Assembly: GCA_031772625.1 (NCBI GenBank)
Contig: CM062813.1
Span: forward strand, 694,100,420 to 694,164,419
Source: Pinus tabuliformis
Lineage: Eukaryota; Streptophyta; Pinopsida; Pinales; Pinaceae
Direction of reading: 5' to 3'
DNA: 64,000 nucleotides
A model generated the notes under the pieces. That model saw only the letters and a program-made list of their open reading frames with translations, was not told where the DNA came from and made no database searches. Shown in pieces: positions 33,013 through 44,269 of this stretch (the first letter of the stretch is position 1; every line of letters begins with the position of its first letter). A program made the position numbers and the translations under genes.

Positions 33013-35343
33013 TGTTATGGCCAGCAACAACCCCCCTGTTTATTTAGTTTTATCATTAATACTAAATAAGTGGGGACCCTTATTAAAAAAAAAATTAGTG
33101 CTTGTATTCCCTTTTTGGATAAAACTTACTATCATAAACTTAGGAGAATTCCCAAAAACCAAAAAACACTTAAGTTTTATGATAAAGTTTGAATAAAACC
33201 ACTCCTTTAATAAAAATCTTCACATCGCAAAAAGGTAATGGATGCCTTCCTACAAGCATAATCTTAAAGTTACAAAATCGCGATGCGAAATCACACATCA
33301 AAAGACCCTCATTGCATCGCATGTCTTAAATATAACTTAAGGTAAAATGCCTCAAAATACCGATATGCGATGGCGCGTATCGCAAATCGCATTTCGCAGA
33401 AAACACATTAATGGACGATTGTCACATGCAACGGATTAGCGATATTGCGATCTGCGATATTGCGAAGCAAATCACAAAATTGCCTTATCGCAGATCTACA
33501 GGGCTCGTTGTTCGAAAAAGATTTTTCCATAAACCGATGCCTAGTTATGCGCATTAATGTTAATTAATGAGTTAGTAGGCAATCATTAATGAAATATGGT
33601 TTTGATCTGATTGAAGAGCCATTTCACGTAGGGTGACATATTTTATATGTTTTCGGAATTTAAAGCTTTTCCGTCACCTTTTTCTTATCATTACTCTTGC
33701 CTCATTTGTAAACTACAGGAGCGAAGAGCAGAGAAGTATACATAGCAGTGTTCAGAACATTATGGGAAAGAAGGGTAAAGCTCTGAGTTCTGAAGATAAA
33801 GAAATGATGCCGTTGTACACAGACACCACCTGTAACAAAGATGCCGGCATTAATACTTGGGAGGGAATGTACAGTCTACTCGAAGAAGAAAATCCCAGAA
33901 TAATGGAGGTTACGACTACTACAGGCTCACGTGGGTCTTCTGAGGTGTCGATTACAGAACTAGCATGTTCGTTCTTGCACCGGATAGCGGCAAAGCCCAA
34001 GATTCTTCCATACACGGACATGGTCAAATGGGTACTGGATAAGGCTGAGATAACAGACCGACAGTTTAAGACTCAAAAGCAAGAACTCATGGAATCATTC
34101 TTTCCACAAAATTTAAGGTTTATATCCTCTAATAAAAAGTGCGCAAGAGGCAAAAATCGCACCAAGGAAGCCCGGATTGAGAAATGGAGGCAGTTTCCGA
34201 TGCGCAATTATGGGCAAAACCCCTCAAGAAGGAAAGCCTCTAAAATGCTCAGTTGCCTGTAAGTCCGGAAATTTGTAGGAAAAAATACTAAAAGCGAAAA
34301 GCAAAACCTGAACTCTAAAACTAGTGGTATTTATCAAAGATATCCTCAAGTGGTATGTAAATATCTACCAAATGTACAGCATCTACAGATAAGCTGGAGA
34401 CAGAAGGATTAAGAAAAAGCAAAGTCCATCAAAAGGTTAACCAAGTTGAGTTGGGATTCTTACTGGACATAGTTGGCACAGCTAGTGCATGATTCTCAAA
34501 TGTATCATTAATTCTGCCAAGATGATGGCGCCATCTCTTGCCGATTCCATTTTCGTAGGACAGCTAAAGTTGGAGGTCGGCCAACCAACTCTCCTCAAGC
34601 AAATGTTGAGCGCTTGCGACTATAAGGAACAAATACATGGATAGTTAATTGTCAGTTTTAGTTTTAACTTTGTTTTATTTTTGCCTAAAATGAGGATGGT
34701 CATTTAAACTGTATCCTGCATTTTTGTAATAAATTATTTTTAGATTTAGCTAGTAGTATTTAAACCCTTCTCATGCATTTAGAGAAGGGTCTTGAAATTT
34801 TTCAAAAACTTGTCCTCAGAACATGCACTTCTGCACCCTCCGAGGGGGTTTTGATGAATGAATGGAATAGGAATTATTGATATCTGCTTTTAATATCTAC
34901 TACTGGTGTTGCACTTGTGTACTCTTAGTAGATGTTGGATTAAGAAGAGATAAATCATTATTGTTGAAGCTCATGAGTAGAACTAGCTATAAATATTTAT
35001 TGAATTCTTTTCTCCTAGCAATTGAATGATCTTTATTACCAATTTCCATTTGAAATTATTTTAGATCGCATAACTGAAAAATTAAATCCCGGGTTAGTTT
35101 TATAATTAGATATTTCTATTTATTAGAAAGCAATTACATTAGAATTAGAATAAAAGCATTTTACTTAGAAATCATTAGGAAGGAAATATCAATTCTCAAC
35201 ACACACACACACACATAAATTGGGAAACTGGTCCCATATCCCCAGTCGGACCCACTACACCAAACGGAAAAGGAGCTGCTAACCAAGGTCCGGACCGGGT
35301 GGGTATCCCCCTTGTTGTAGACCTGATTTTCGGGGCTTCAACA
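33013..35343 (+). repeat. Gypsy A 3' LTR
   Basis: 2331 bp, TGTTATGGCC to GGGGCTTCAACA, immediately followed by the GGTTC target copy. It contains the LTR reading frame (33762-34262) and, before it, GCGAT-rich palindromes around 33290-33500. Confidence 0.9.
33762..34262 (+). pseudogene. LTR-borne reading frame, gypsy A
   Basis: An open stretch starting MGKKGKALSSEDKEMMPLY. Its amino-terminal part aligns with the 1090-codon frame of gypsy B LTRs: MGKK, DTTC, W-G-Y-LLE-E-P, then SFLHRIAA....LPYTD.V.W and T.R.F. It is much shorter than the gypsy B frame; the central and coiled-coil portions are not recognisable here. The bases before the ATG (CTCATTTGTAAACTACAG) look like a splice acceptor. Function unknown; a decayed relative. 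Confidence 0.6.
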
Positions 35344-36103
35344 GGTTCCTATTCCTGTAAGTGTGAAGTTATCTACTAAACAGTGTCCCAAGACACAAGA
35401 AGAGGAAGAGGACATGTCTTGTGTTCCATATGCAAGTGCAGTCGGTAGCCTGATGTATGCAATGGTCTGTACTAGACCATACATTGCACATGCAGTGGGA
35501 GTATTGAGCAAGTTTATGTCAAAACCAGGGAAGGAGAACTGGACAGCAATGAAGCAAGTTTTCAGGTATTTGTGTGGCACTAGTGATTATGGTTTGTGCT
35601 ATCAAGGAAGACCATGATTGGACAGAGTGTTGGATATTTGTGGCTTTGTTGATGCAGATTGGGCTAAAGATCTGGATCAGAGAAGATCTACAAGTGGGTA
35701 TGTGTTTAACCTATTTGGAGGTGCAGTCAGTTGGATGAGTAAGAAACAATCTATAGTGGCACTATCAACCACAAAGGCAGAATACATGGTAGCCACTCAT
35801 GCAAGAAAGGAAGTAGTTTGGTTGTAGAGATTGTGTTCAAGTATGGGGTTAGTACAGGGAGATATAAGATAGACTGTCACAGCCAAAGTGCAATTTTCTT
35901 GGCAAAGAACCCTGCATATCATTAAAAGACAAAGCACATTGATGTTCAGTATCACTTTGTGAGGGATATGATAGAAGACAAAAAGGTGTTGCTGGTAAAG
36001 GTGGACACTTTGAAGAATACTGCAGATGCATTGACCAAATCTATGAGCTCTAAGAAGTTCTCTTGATGTAGAGAAACAATGGGTGTTGCAGGGCTGGATA
36101 AAT
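35344..36103 (+). pseudogene. Copia A RNase H part
   Basis: Copia A resumes after gypsy A, with PYASAVGSLMYAMVCTRP, RYLCGTSDYGLCYQGRP, GFVDADWAKDLDQRRSTSGY and the remaining RNase H, to about 36103. Same family and order as copia B 29819-30480. Broken in a few places. Confidence 0.87.
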
Positions 36104-36129
36104 GACTAAGCTCTCTTGTGGCCCCCTGT

Positions 36130-36154
36130 GGAAAGAAAACAACAATTGGGAGAA
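36130..36154 (+). promoter_or_regulatory. Copia A polypurine tract
   Basis: GGAAAGAAAACAACAATTGG then GAGAA directly before the LTR start TGTTGGG. It has the position and composition of a plus-strand primer. Confidence 0.7.
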
Positions 36155-36656
36155 TGTTGGGTTGTATTATATTCTTTCCACAACTAGCCCACATAGTTAA
36201 TCGGGGGGTTAGAAGGGGAGCAGAGCCCCCCCTTTGTTGCACCGATTGTGTAGCGGGGAGAGTCACAGGGGTTTGAGGGGTGCATGTAACCCCACTCTAT
36301 GGGGTCTGGGGCAGCACCCCTGAAAATTTTGTTTTTGGACCCTATATTAGGTTGGGCGGACCTACCTATGGTTTTGTGCATGATTTTTCGCACATTGTTT
36401 TGGACATGATGGTTTTCGGTCCATGGTTTTGGACGCGATGGTTTTTCGGTCCATGGTATTCGATGCTTCGGCATGTATAAATATGTATTGTAACATTGAA
36501 AGGAATATAATGAAAAAACAAGCTGGTAGTCCAGGTTTTGGGATCCAGGGGAAACCTCTGTGTATATGTTTTTTATGTGTTATGCTCTCGCATTGTTTAT
36601 TTTCTGTGTTTTAGAATTCGTATGCAGGTAATTTCTGTACAGGGTTAAAACCTACA
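36155..36656 (+). repeat. Copia A 3' LTR
   Basis: 502 bp from TGTTGGGTTG to AAAACCTACA. TATA box TATAAATA at 36476-36483. Beyond it, copia C sequence begins at once. Confidence 0.92.
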
Positions 36657-37584
36657 TGGTGTACTTTCCCAAGGTACAACCTTTGCATGTGTCAACTTGC
36701 TCAAGTTTACCTTTGGGAAGTCCTGTAGATATCTGTTGCATTATCTTCAAAGCCCCATGATGCAAATGTGCCACAACTCACCAATATCTTGGCTTTGTAC
36801 CAATTCTGCTTTCGTACTCAATGTTGCATAATCATCTACCTCTAGTTTATAGAGATTCTTCACCTGAATCTCTATCCTCTTAGTCTTACCTATGGCTATA
36901 TTTCTTAGGAATGCCTTTCCTTTATTGAAGACAACATCATAGCCTTTTTCCTCCAACATTGCGACCGATACCAAGTTCTTCTTCAGTCCAGGCACATACT
37001 TTACATCTGTCAAGATGATTAGAGCTCTATGCTCCCTCTAAAAAGCAATCATGCCCTCTCCTGAAACACTATACCTTTCGTCATCACCCATCTCTATGCT
37101 CATCTTGAGGTCTTTCTCCTCCAAGGAACTGAATAAACTTTTATCACCGGTCATGTGGAATGAGGCTCCACTATCAGGATACCAAACACAACCCATCATC
37201 GATAACACCATGCATGCAATGAGGGTAAAGTCCATTTCGAACTGAGAGGCTAATGCCTCACCTTCCGATCCTTCCAAGGATCCCTTCTTGGACTTCTTCG
37301 ATGGGAAATTAGTCACATAATGTCCCATCTCGTGACAATTAAGGCATCTCACTTTAGACATGTCACCCTTCTTCCCTCCATGAGAAGAATTCGATTTGAA
37401 ATGGGAAGCCTTCCCCTTCCCTTTCCTTGCCTTAATTGCTAAGACCAAATTTTCTTCATCATCATCCTTGGATGAAGAACCATCTCGTGTGCTCCTCTTG
37501 ATCTCCTCCTGCATGAGATTCGACCACAGTCGTTCTCAATCCAGCAGTTTCTCCCTTCCATTCATAGAGTCTTGGTATCTATTT
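36657..37584 (-). pseudogene. Copia C zinc knuckle, protease and pre-integrase remnant
   Basis: On the minus strand: ENLVLAIKARKGKGKAS, a zinc knuckle VRCLNCHEMGHYVTN, then GCVWYPDSGASFHMTGDKSL (retropepsin active-site region of copia type), YVPGLKKNLVSV, and the GAG-pre-integrase sequence ELWH...HHGALKIMQQ at the edge. Broken; stops at the copia A insertion point. Confidence 0.8.
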
Positions 37585-39035
37585 TTGGGCCTCCAAGATG
37601 TCTTCAAAATGACATCCACTTTCACCTTTATCGCCACCATTTCACTCACATGTCACATCTCCATAACCATATAACCTTTCATTAGCCACCATTTTCATAA
37701 ATATATGGGTTAGGATCCTTATTTACCAAAGTTATTTATTTTATGTGTTTAAAGTGAATTTATGATTAAAAACTAGGAAATTAACATGGTTTCATGTATC
37801 TATATATGTGGCTTGAGTTTCATGACATGTGTAGGTTATTTGGAAGCTTCCAAGGCACCCTTATGTGGCCTCCAATGCTCAAATTCGAATTCCCTTCAAA
37901 GGAGATTTGGATATGTGTCCTATTTGGATTGTAACTCTATGAGGTGTCTCATCATTTCCTATTTGGATTAGAACTCTATGAGACACCTAGGGGATATGTG
38001 TCTCATTATGAGCTATTTGGTTGTAACTATATGAGATTTTAGTGGAACTTCATTAAATAGGGTAGCTTCTTATGTTTTTGTATAAATAGGAGAGCCTTTT
38101 CCTTTGAAAGGCATGTGTAAAGTTGGGGAAATGCTCATGTTTTGAATATAGAATTTGGATTTGGCACCATGCTCATGAGTGATGTTCACTTTGATTTGGT
38201 TATGCTTGTATATGGAGCTTCTTCACTTTCCATCCTCATACACCATTGGAATGGCCATCTAATGATTGTGAGATTTAATTTCTTTTATAGATTAAAGTTC
38301 ATTTGCTTTCTTAGTATTAGCTTTAGCATAACTATGTAATCTTTGCTTTCTAAAAACATCTCAATAGGGAAGATTCATGTATTTTCTAATTGGATTATGT
38401 TTGAGGCAAGGGATCATAGTTATTTAGTTTCCTTTCATGTTCTATTATTTACTTTCTTAGATCAAACCATCAATTCATTGTATAATTGAATTAAGGATCA
38501 GGCCAAGAAGGTGACTTCAAATTGGGTGATTGAATGTTCAACTTATGCAATCATTGAGCTTTACTTTTTCATGCCTTTATATTTGCTTTTAAGATCCTCA
38601 TTTAATTGCATTAACTGATATTCCTAAAGATCATTTCAAGAAATTGATTTAATCATATTTCAATATTGAATGGTTGAATATTGAACACATGCAATTACTG
38701 AGTTATTTTCTGCACATTTTACTTGCTTTTCTAGGACACTAGAAGTTAACGTATAAATAGTTGCTTACACCTCATCTCAAGAAGTAACACTTCATAATTG
38801 GATGTTGGAGTAACTAAGTATACATTAGTTGTTTTTGATTTAATAAGTTAGTTGAATTTCATTTTTATTATTTGATTTCATAGATTAGATGAATTGGTTT
38901 TTGTTATTTTGTAGTTAGATTGATCTAAATTGAAAGATAATTTCTAGCATATATAGTGCACACACTCTTCGCAAGTTTTACGAAACCCCCGGGTTGACAA
39001 ATTAAATGATAGGCAATTAATTTTCCCCAATAGCT
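37585..39035. mobile_element. Unclassified insertion in copia C, solo-LTR-like
   Basis: Separates copia C gag sequence SWNSY (near 39030) from YQDSM (near 37580), so about 1.45 kb has been inserted. No coding frame. It has a TATA box TATAAATA at 38081-38088 and imperfect repeats of CTATTTGGATTGTAACTCTA near 37920-38030, typical of LTR promoter regions. The exact ends and the target duplication could not be fixed, so class and strand are uncertain. Confidence 0.5.
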
Positions 39036-39590
39036 ATTCCAACTCTTTGGAAGGCCAAGGAGGGCGAGGCTCACCATATCCTCATCAGCAATAGTTATTC
39101 CCACACTGCCAAGCTCATTTCTGCAGGTGGTGAGCTTGTTCAGATATGTGGAAATAGTATTGCCCTTCTCGATCTTGAATCTTCGAAGCTTATCCTTGAG
39201 CGCCAATTTCCTCTGGTCGCTAATATTCTGGTAGAGGTCCTTCAATGTTTTCCACATTGAAAATGGAGTATCCTTCCCATGGAGACTCGAGATGATATGG
39301 TCTCGAACTCCCTCAAGGATGATCTATTTTTCCTTCGCCACACACTTCTTCCACTCAGCCAACTCTTATGCATTAGTTGAAGCTGGCTTTGGGATTTCTT
39401 GATCAATGAATTCCTTCAAGCCATTGTCTTCTAATACAGCCTCCATTTTATCTATCCATGCTATGTAATTCGAGCTACCTTCTAATCCATACTCGAGTCT
39501 CAAGCCATAGAACGCCAAAGTCCAACCTTGAAGTATGATATGAATTCGATTTGCACCTGCAACCCCGAACTTCAAACTTCAAATTCTCTT
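39036..39590 (-). pseudogene. Copia C gag remnant
   Basis: Minus strand: IILQGWTLAFYGLRLEYGLE, GSSNYIAWIDKMEAVLEDNG, then MWKTLKDLYQNISDQRKLAL, LKDKLRRFKIEKGNTISTYL and SLALLGLPKSWNSY. This is a plant copia gag of the UBN2 kind. Broken. Confidence 0.75.
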
Positions 39591-39602
39591 CTCAGTATAC
39601 TA

Positions 39603-39660
39603 TTCACAGCTCCGATACCATGTAGAAATTTCTACAAATCTGGCTCCGATACCATGTAGA
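39603..39660 (-). promoter_or_regulatory. Copia C primer-binding site, duplicated
   Basis: Minus-strand TTCTACATGGTATCGGAGC occurs twice, about 34 bases apart. The first copy joins the LTR end; the second looks like a short tandem duplication of the LTR-end/primer-site junction. Confidence 0.7.
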
Positions 39661-40598
39661 AAATTTAATGGTAGGTTAACCCGATAATGCAATATAAATC
39701 AAAGTAGAATATTATAACCTACTTCTACTATAAATTTGCAAAAGCTTAAAGATCGAGCTAAACAATATAACCAAAATAAGAAGAATAAATCGCATAATAC
39801 ACATGAAAATACTTTGGGGAAAGTCTCAGCTAAAAACCCCACTATCTATATTATCATACAAGGTGGAAATACATAGGAATTATACAAAGCCTTAGCTCTC
39901 ACAGCTAGCCAACTCTCAGTACAATCCTCACAGATGTTCACAGGCAATATTGACTTCTCTCCATCCTTCCTCTCTGCCCTCCAAGCTCCTATTTCCTTGT
40001 GCTTTTCCTCTGGGATGATTCTCTCTTACCAAGTGGAAAACTCATCTACCAAGTGGATGATCACCTCATCTCACACACTGTCAGAACTACACAATTCTCA
40101 AGGAATGATTCCTTGAATGCTTGCATGAGTTTTCTTTATAAGAAAACACATGCAACTAATAGTACATTTTCCTTGACATTTAACTTAACTGGGTCTTTCT
40201 CATAATAGACATGCATGAGTTTATGATGAGGGAATTTTTAGTTAACTAGAGTACACTAGTTAAGTGCATGCATGCATCAACTGACTGTAAACTCTCTATT
40301 AGTTCCTCAAACAGTTTGGAACTAATTTAACTGGACTTAACTCAGTAAACTGAGTTAACTAATTACAACTCAAATATAACTCAATATTATCTCCTTAATT
40401 TAAGGATTATCTCCTTAATTTAAGGGATAAATCTTGCATGACTTCAAAGAGACTTCTAACTTGAATTTCTCCAACTAATTAAGTCAAAATAACTTAATTA
40501 ATTATTTTCAAGTAGTTGTTAAGACTAAATTTGATTTTAATTCACAATTAATTCAAGGACAAATTAAATTAGAATATTCTTATTGCCACATTTCAACA
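39655..40598 (-). repeat. Copia C 5' LTR
   Basis: 944 bp, minus strand TGTTGAAATG to AAATTTTCTACA. Its end resembles that of the copia D LTR (TTCAAAATTTCTACA), consistent with related families. AT-rich with many short TTAACT/AGTTAA motifs. Confidence 0.8.
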
Positions 40599-41260
40599 CG
40601 CGCTGTCACAACAGAGGTTAACAACCCAGGTAGAGGCCTTGGAGATCGCGATGATGCTGCATGAGACCCCTATACAAGATCCTAACCTGGGAGTTCAGCA
40701 GATCCACATGCAATTGAAAAACTTATGCCTTGAGATGCAGAGTCTGAAACAGGATAGGACAGCTCGCCCGAAAGTGCGCGAAGAAGTATGGTGCGTAAAA
40801 TGAAAAGGTTAGGGTCATGATAAGGACCATTGTCCTATGTTTGCAAATTACCTCGCAGGAGGAGGATTGATGCCATTAACACCGGAGGCACAAGTAGGAC
40901 CTATCACGAAGCCTGCTTTGTGGTGCACTATTTGTCAAATAAGAGGAAATCATGCTACGAACAAATGCCATTTGTTACAGAAGTACACATAGAATTCGCA
41001 ACAATTGTTCTGTAATTTTTGTAGATCGGTAAGACACGATGAGCGCACCTATAGAAGCTATGAGTTGATGATGGATAGGACTCCCACCTACAGAGTTCAA
41101 GCCAAAACGCGGCCCCTTGACCAGAACGCAGGAGTGGCGCGTACCAGATTTCAGGGGCGCGGATGAGGCCGAGGTGAAGGAGGGCCCGGAAGAAGTCATG
41201 GATAGCTGATATGCTACAATTACAAAGGGCTATGACATTATGCCCGTGATTGTATGAATC
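40599..41260 (+). pseudogene. Element E gag-type remnant with zinc knuckles
   Basis: Discontinuous coding sequence: VEALEIAMMLHETPIQDPNL, LKNLCLEMQSLKQDRTARP, then several cysteine/histidine clusters such as LWCTICQIRGNHATNKCHLL and ICYNYKGL..YARDCMNPMH, resembling gag nucleic-acid-binding knuckles. Broken. Confidence 0.6.
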
Positions 41261-42495
41261 CAATGCATCCATCATGTATATATTGTACCTTGTCTGATCA
41301 TGAGATGGAGGACAGTCCTACACTGAGAGCTAGGCTACATGACAAGGGAGCACTCCAACCTCCCCCGACTCAGAACCTACAGATGATGAGGTCTGAGCCA
41401 CACGAGGAAGATCCAAATGTGAACATTGTGCTCCGAAGTGCAATTGCGACAGGAGATGATAAAGGAAACTGGCTCGAAGATAGTACTTGGGTTCATAAGG
41501 CTCCGACGAAAGAACCAGATTTTGATTTGGAGTGTGCTAAGGAAACCTTCATGGAAGCTAAGAAGAGCTTTGCTCATGCCTCCACTTCAAGAAGCAAGGA
41601 TAGATCGGAGCCAGAAATGGACTCATATATGCTTACAACGTTCCTAGAAACATGCATGAAGCTACTGTGCGACAATAAGGCTATAAAGGGATCGCAAGAA
41701 CTCATTAACAGATGCGTTGGGACCGCGCCAGGAGAGCCGCACATACTCTGGAAGATTGGAAAGCATGCGACGAGGATGAGAAGAGAAATGAGGTTGGCCG
41801 CGCAGATTGGAGAATATGAGATGGACCAGGTAATTTTGGATTTAGGATTGGACATGAATGTTCTGCCAAAGCAGACATGGGAGTGCATGGGAAGACCTAC
41901 GCTGCAAATCCAGCTGCAAATGGCGAACCAGCAAAAGATAATACCTATGGAGAGATTGCAGGGAATCACCGTGGATATTGAAGGGGAAAGCGTGCTAGCA
42001 GACTTTCAAGTGATAGAGATTGTTGATGATAGAAATCCCTACCCTACGCTCTTTAGAATCGATTGGGCCACTGACATGAACGAGGTGATTAATCCAAAGA
42101 AGCGTAAGATGATTTTTGAGAAAAAGTCTTTGCGCATAGTCATACCTTTGGACCCTGCGGAAGGATCACACTACACAGAGCCGGTGCACAACTATGAAAG
42201 CGATGATGATTTGGACTGCATCTACAAGATAACCACGCAAGAGAAATACTGGTTAAATCCCACCACATATGGACGAATCTCATGGGAGCGTGAAATCTCC
42301 AGTACATCGGATTCAGATGAAGAAATAGAGCGACGAAAGAACTGGTTACACAAGGTAACCACGCTGAACTATAACATGATGACAATATCACTGCGTTGCG
42401 TATCGACATATTTGAGTGATTTGACTACTTATGATGGATTAGGTGAGGTAGATTCTTTTTTGGATAGATTTGAAAGGGAAGTGCCAGAAAAGTAA
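41254..42495 (+). pseudogene. Element E protease-like region
   Basis: A 413-codon open stretch. It starts in the last knuckle (PSCIYCTLSDHEMEDSPTL) and passes through an acidic linker. It then holds a retropepsin-like domain near residues 185-275 (MDQVILDLGLDMNVLPKQTW, then YPTLFRIDWATDMN, in which an L/G-x-D motif is recognisable). A tail ends in YDGLGEVDSFLDRFEREVP, which starts a gag-like domain. Its order, protease before a gag-like segment, is unusual. Remnant of a larger polyprotein. Confidence 0.62.
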
Positions 42496-42900
42496 GGTTT
42501 CGAAGCTTTGAAGTGGGTACTGCGCGCTATGCCCGTGAGGTGGTGGGGTGTGCACCAAAGAAGTTTTGACGACTGACATGAATGTAGAAGAATGATGTGC
42601 ATGCATTTTGGGAAGCCTTAGATACGACTAAAGGACAAGTATGATGTATGGGATGGTATGCATGCGCATTTTTCCAAGTGGGTACAGGCATATGGTAAAC
42701 AACTTAAGTGGATGCACATGGACTTCGCGTTGGGGAACACAGTCAATAAGCATGTGTTGGGAAGGAAATTGCACGAACGGTCCCTCGAGTTGGAACAACA
42801 AAGTGTGGAAATAACAAGTGCGTAGAAGGTTACCCATGCAGAAGCATTTAATGAAGTATGCGAAATACTGAACAAGGTATATAATGTGTAGCGAAGTGAT
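42400..42900 (+). pseudogene. Element E gag-like domain after the protease
   Basis: LGEVDSFLDRFEREVPEK is followed by ALKWVLRAMPVRWWGVHQRS, CMHFGKP and HFSKWVQAYGKQLKW in changing frames. This resembles a retrotransposon gag domain. Broken. Confidence 0.5.
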
Positions 42901-42914
42901 GTGGGACCTACGCA

Positions 42915-42919
42915 TACCT
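42915..42919. repeat. Target duplication of copia D, left
   Basis: TACCT, repeated at 47116-47120. Confidence 0.85.
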
Positions 42920-44014
42920 TGTTGAAAAGTGTGCAACAAGAAATGCTTGTTGAGAATGCAACAAGATAATGGAGCTTAGTGGAAAGGAGTCGCCTTCACT
43001 ACGTGGGCTCGCGCAAAGTCTATTTTTGGATCACAGCAGGAGTGATCAGAGTCTATTTTTAGACTGCTAGTCAAAAATAGAAAAGTCAAATATTATTGTC
43101 TCATAATAATATTTAGACTATAAACTTTATCTTATCCTCTTGGAGCACTTCAATTTGAGCTACAGATGTGGCACATGCAGCTGTCAGAAGGAAATACATT
43201 TTCTTTATGAGTTATTTGAGTTGTTTCATGCAGGACATCAATTAGAACTCATGTGGTTGAGTTCTGTGGAGTTGGATGAGCAGTTAATGGAGTTGTGTTC
43301 AGTTTGACTTAGTTGAACTAATTGTATTTAGTCTAACTGATCAATAGACTAAGTGATGAGTTGTGTGAATTAGTTATTAATTAATTCACTAATTATTAAC
43401 TCATAATGCAACTGAAGAATACATCGGTTAACTCAGTGCATGTACAGTTCAGTGGAGACAGGTGTTAGAGGTTGAGATTGCTATCAGTTGTGCATGAGAT
43501 TGTGCACATGCATGGGATTGAGTTATGCCAATGATCTTTGCGTAGTGTGGGCCAATACCAAGTGAAATATAGCTTGTGCTCACGTGATTTACAGTGTGGG
43601 TGATTTTCACAAGGTAAATAGGAGTTTGGATCAGCCATTCTCATTCATTCTCTTGCACGATTTTGCAGTGGAGGCAGGCAAGCAGCGGAGGATATTTGGA
43701 GATCAGATCTGAGTTGTATTGTGTGTAACAGGTGGAGATAGTGTTGGATACTTGTGAGTATTGTACTATGGTTGTTACATGTTCTCAATCAATATAATAT
43801 ACAGCTAGTTGGGGTTTTTAGCAAGATGCTTTCCCCGGGAAAATACTGTGTTGATATGTGCGATTGATGCTTCTATGTGCGCATGTTATTGTTTCTGCTT
43901 CTGTAAATTGATGATCAACGTAGAGGAGGTTATGTATTATTCATGTTTTCCGCAATAGTGTATAATCGGGATAATCTCTGTTGAATATGTGTCATATTAT
44001 TCAAAATTTCTACA
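42920..44014 (+). repeat. Copia D 5' LTR
   Basis: TGTTGAAAAGTG to AAAATTTCTACA. Contains the AT-rich block AAGTCAAATATTATTGTCTC and its continuation, and one GATCACAGCAGGAGT unit. Confidence 0.9.
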
Positions 44015-44027
44015 TGGTATCAGAGTT
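44015..44027 (+). promoter_or_regulatory. Copia D primer-binding site
   Basis: TGGTATCAGAGTT directly follows the LTR, matching the initiator methionine tRNA site of plant copia elements. Confidence 0.82.
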
Positions 44028-44269
44028 GGTTGATTTGTAGAAAAAGTTCTACAGGATATCAAAGCGGGATTGATCATCAGATCTGTTATTCAGAAAGTGT
44101 TTACATTTTATTTCTTCAGGAAGAGTCTGTAATCGGGCCAGGTAGATTCTGGATTCATCCTTCTTTTGGAAGGTGAGATATCCAGTGAATTCCCATATAG
44201 TCGATCTCTGTACAAGAAATAATTTGTTCTCACAAATTTTAGATCGGAAGCGGTTGAGTTTTGAGCTGG

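Larger units (their letters stand above)
5173..35343 (+). mobile_element. Gypsy A, Ty3/gypsy (Tat-like) element inserted in copia A
   Basis: The boundaries are exact: 5-bp GGTTC copies flank it, and the LTRs start TGTTGTGG or TGTTATGG and end TTCAACA. The right LTR is 33013-35343 (2331 bp). The left LTR runs 5173-13147 because element X2 sits inside it. The primer site is at 13152-13170. gag is at 13182-14580. Protease, an extra RNase H and RT lie at 14583-17150. RNase H and integrase continue to 18142 and again from 30784 after copia B. The two LTRs have drifted well apart by eye, so insertion is old. It is broken at several places. It is related to gypsy B throughout, including the LTR reading frame. 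Confidence 0.9.
1780..36656 (+). mobile_element. Copia A, Ty1/copia LTR retrotransposon, split by gypsy A
   Basis: This is an old plant copia element in the order gag, protease, integrase, reverse transcriptase, RNase H. It lies in two pieces, 1780-5172 and 35344-36656, separated by gypsy A. The copia bases GGTTC occur on both sides of gypsy A (5168-5172, 35344-35348) as its 5-bp target duplication. The right LTR is complete (36155-36656) and only the last part of the left LTR remains. It is a close relative of copia B in this window. The coding part is broken many times, so it is a fossil and the oldest layer of the left nest. Confidence 0.9.
36657..40598 (-). mobile_element. Copia C, 5' half of a Ty1/copia element
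   Basis: Reads on the minus strand: LTR 40598-39655, primer site, gag (about 39590-37040, interrupted by an unrelated insertion), zinc knuckle, protease start, and GAG-pre-integrase up to the copia A boundary at 36656. The continuation, expected left of copia A, is missing. The gag and protease resemble copia D in this window (for example DVKYVPGLKKNLVSVAMLEE against DVTYVPGLKRSLVSITMLED). Fossil with several breaks. Confidence 0.82.

Noticed and set aside
35203-35214. AC dinucleotide run in the gypsy A right LTR
   Set aside because: A short simple repeat; real but too ordinary to list as a finding.
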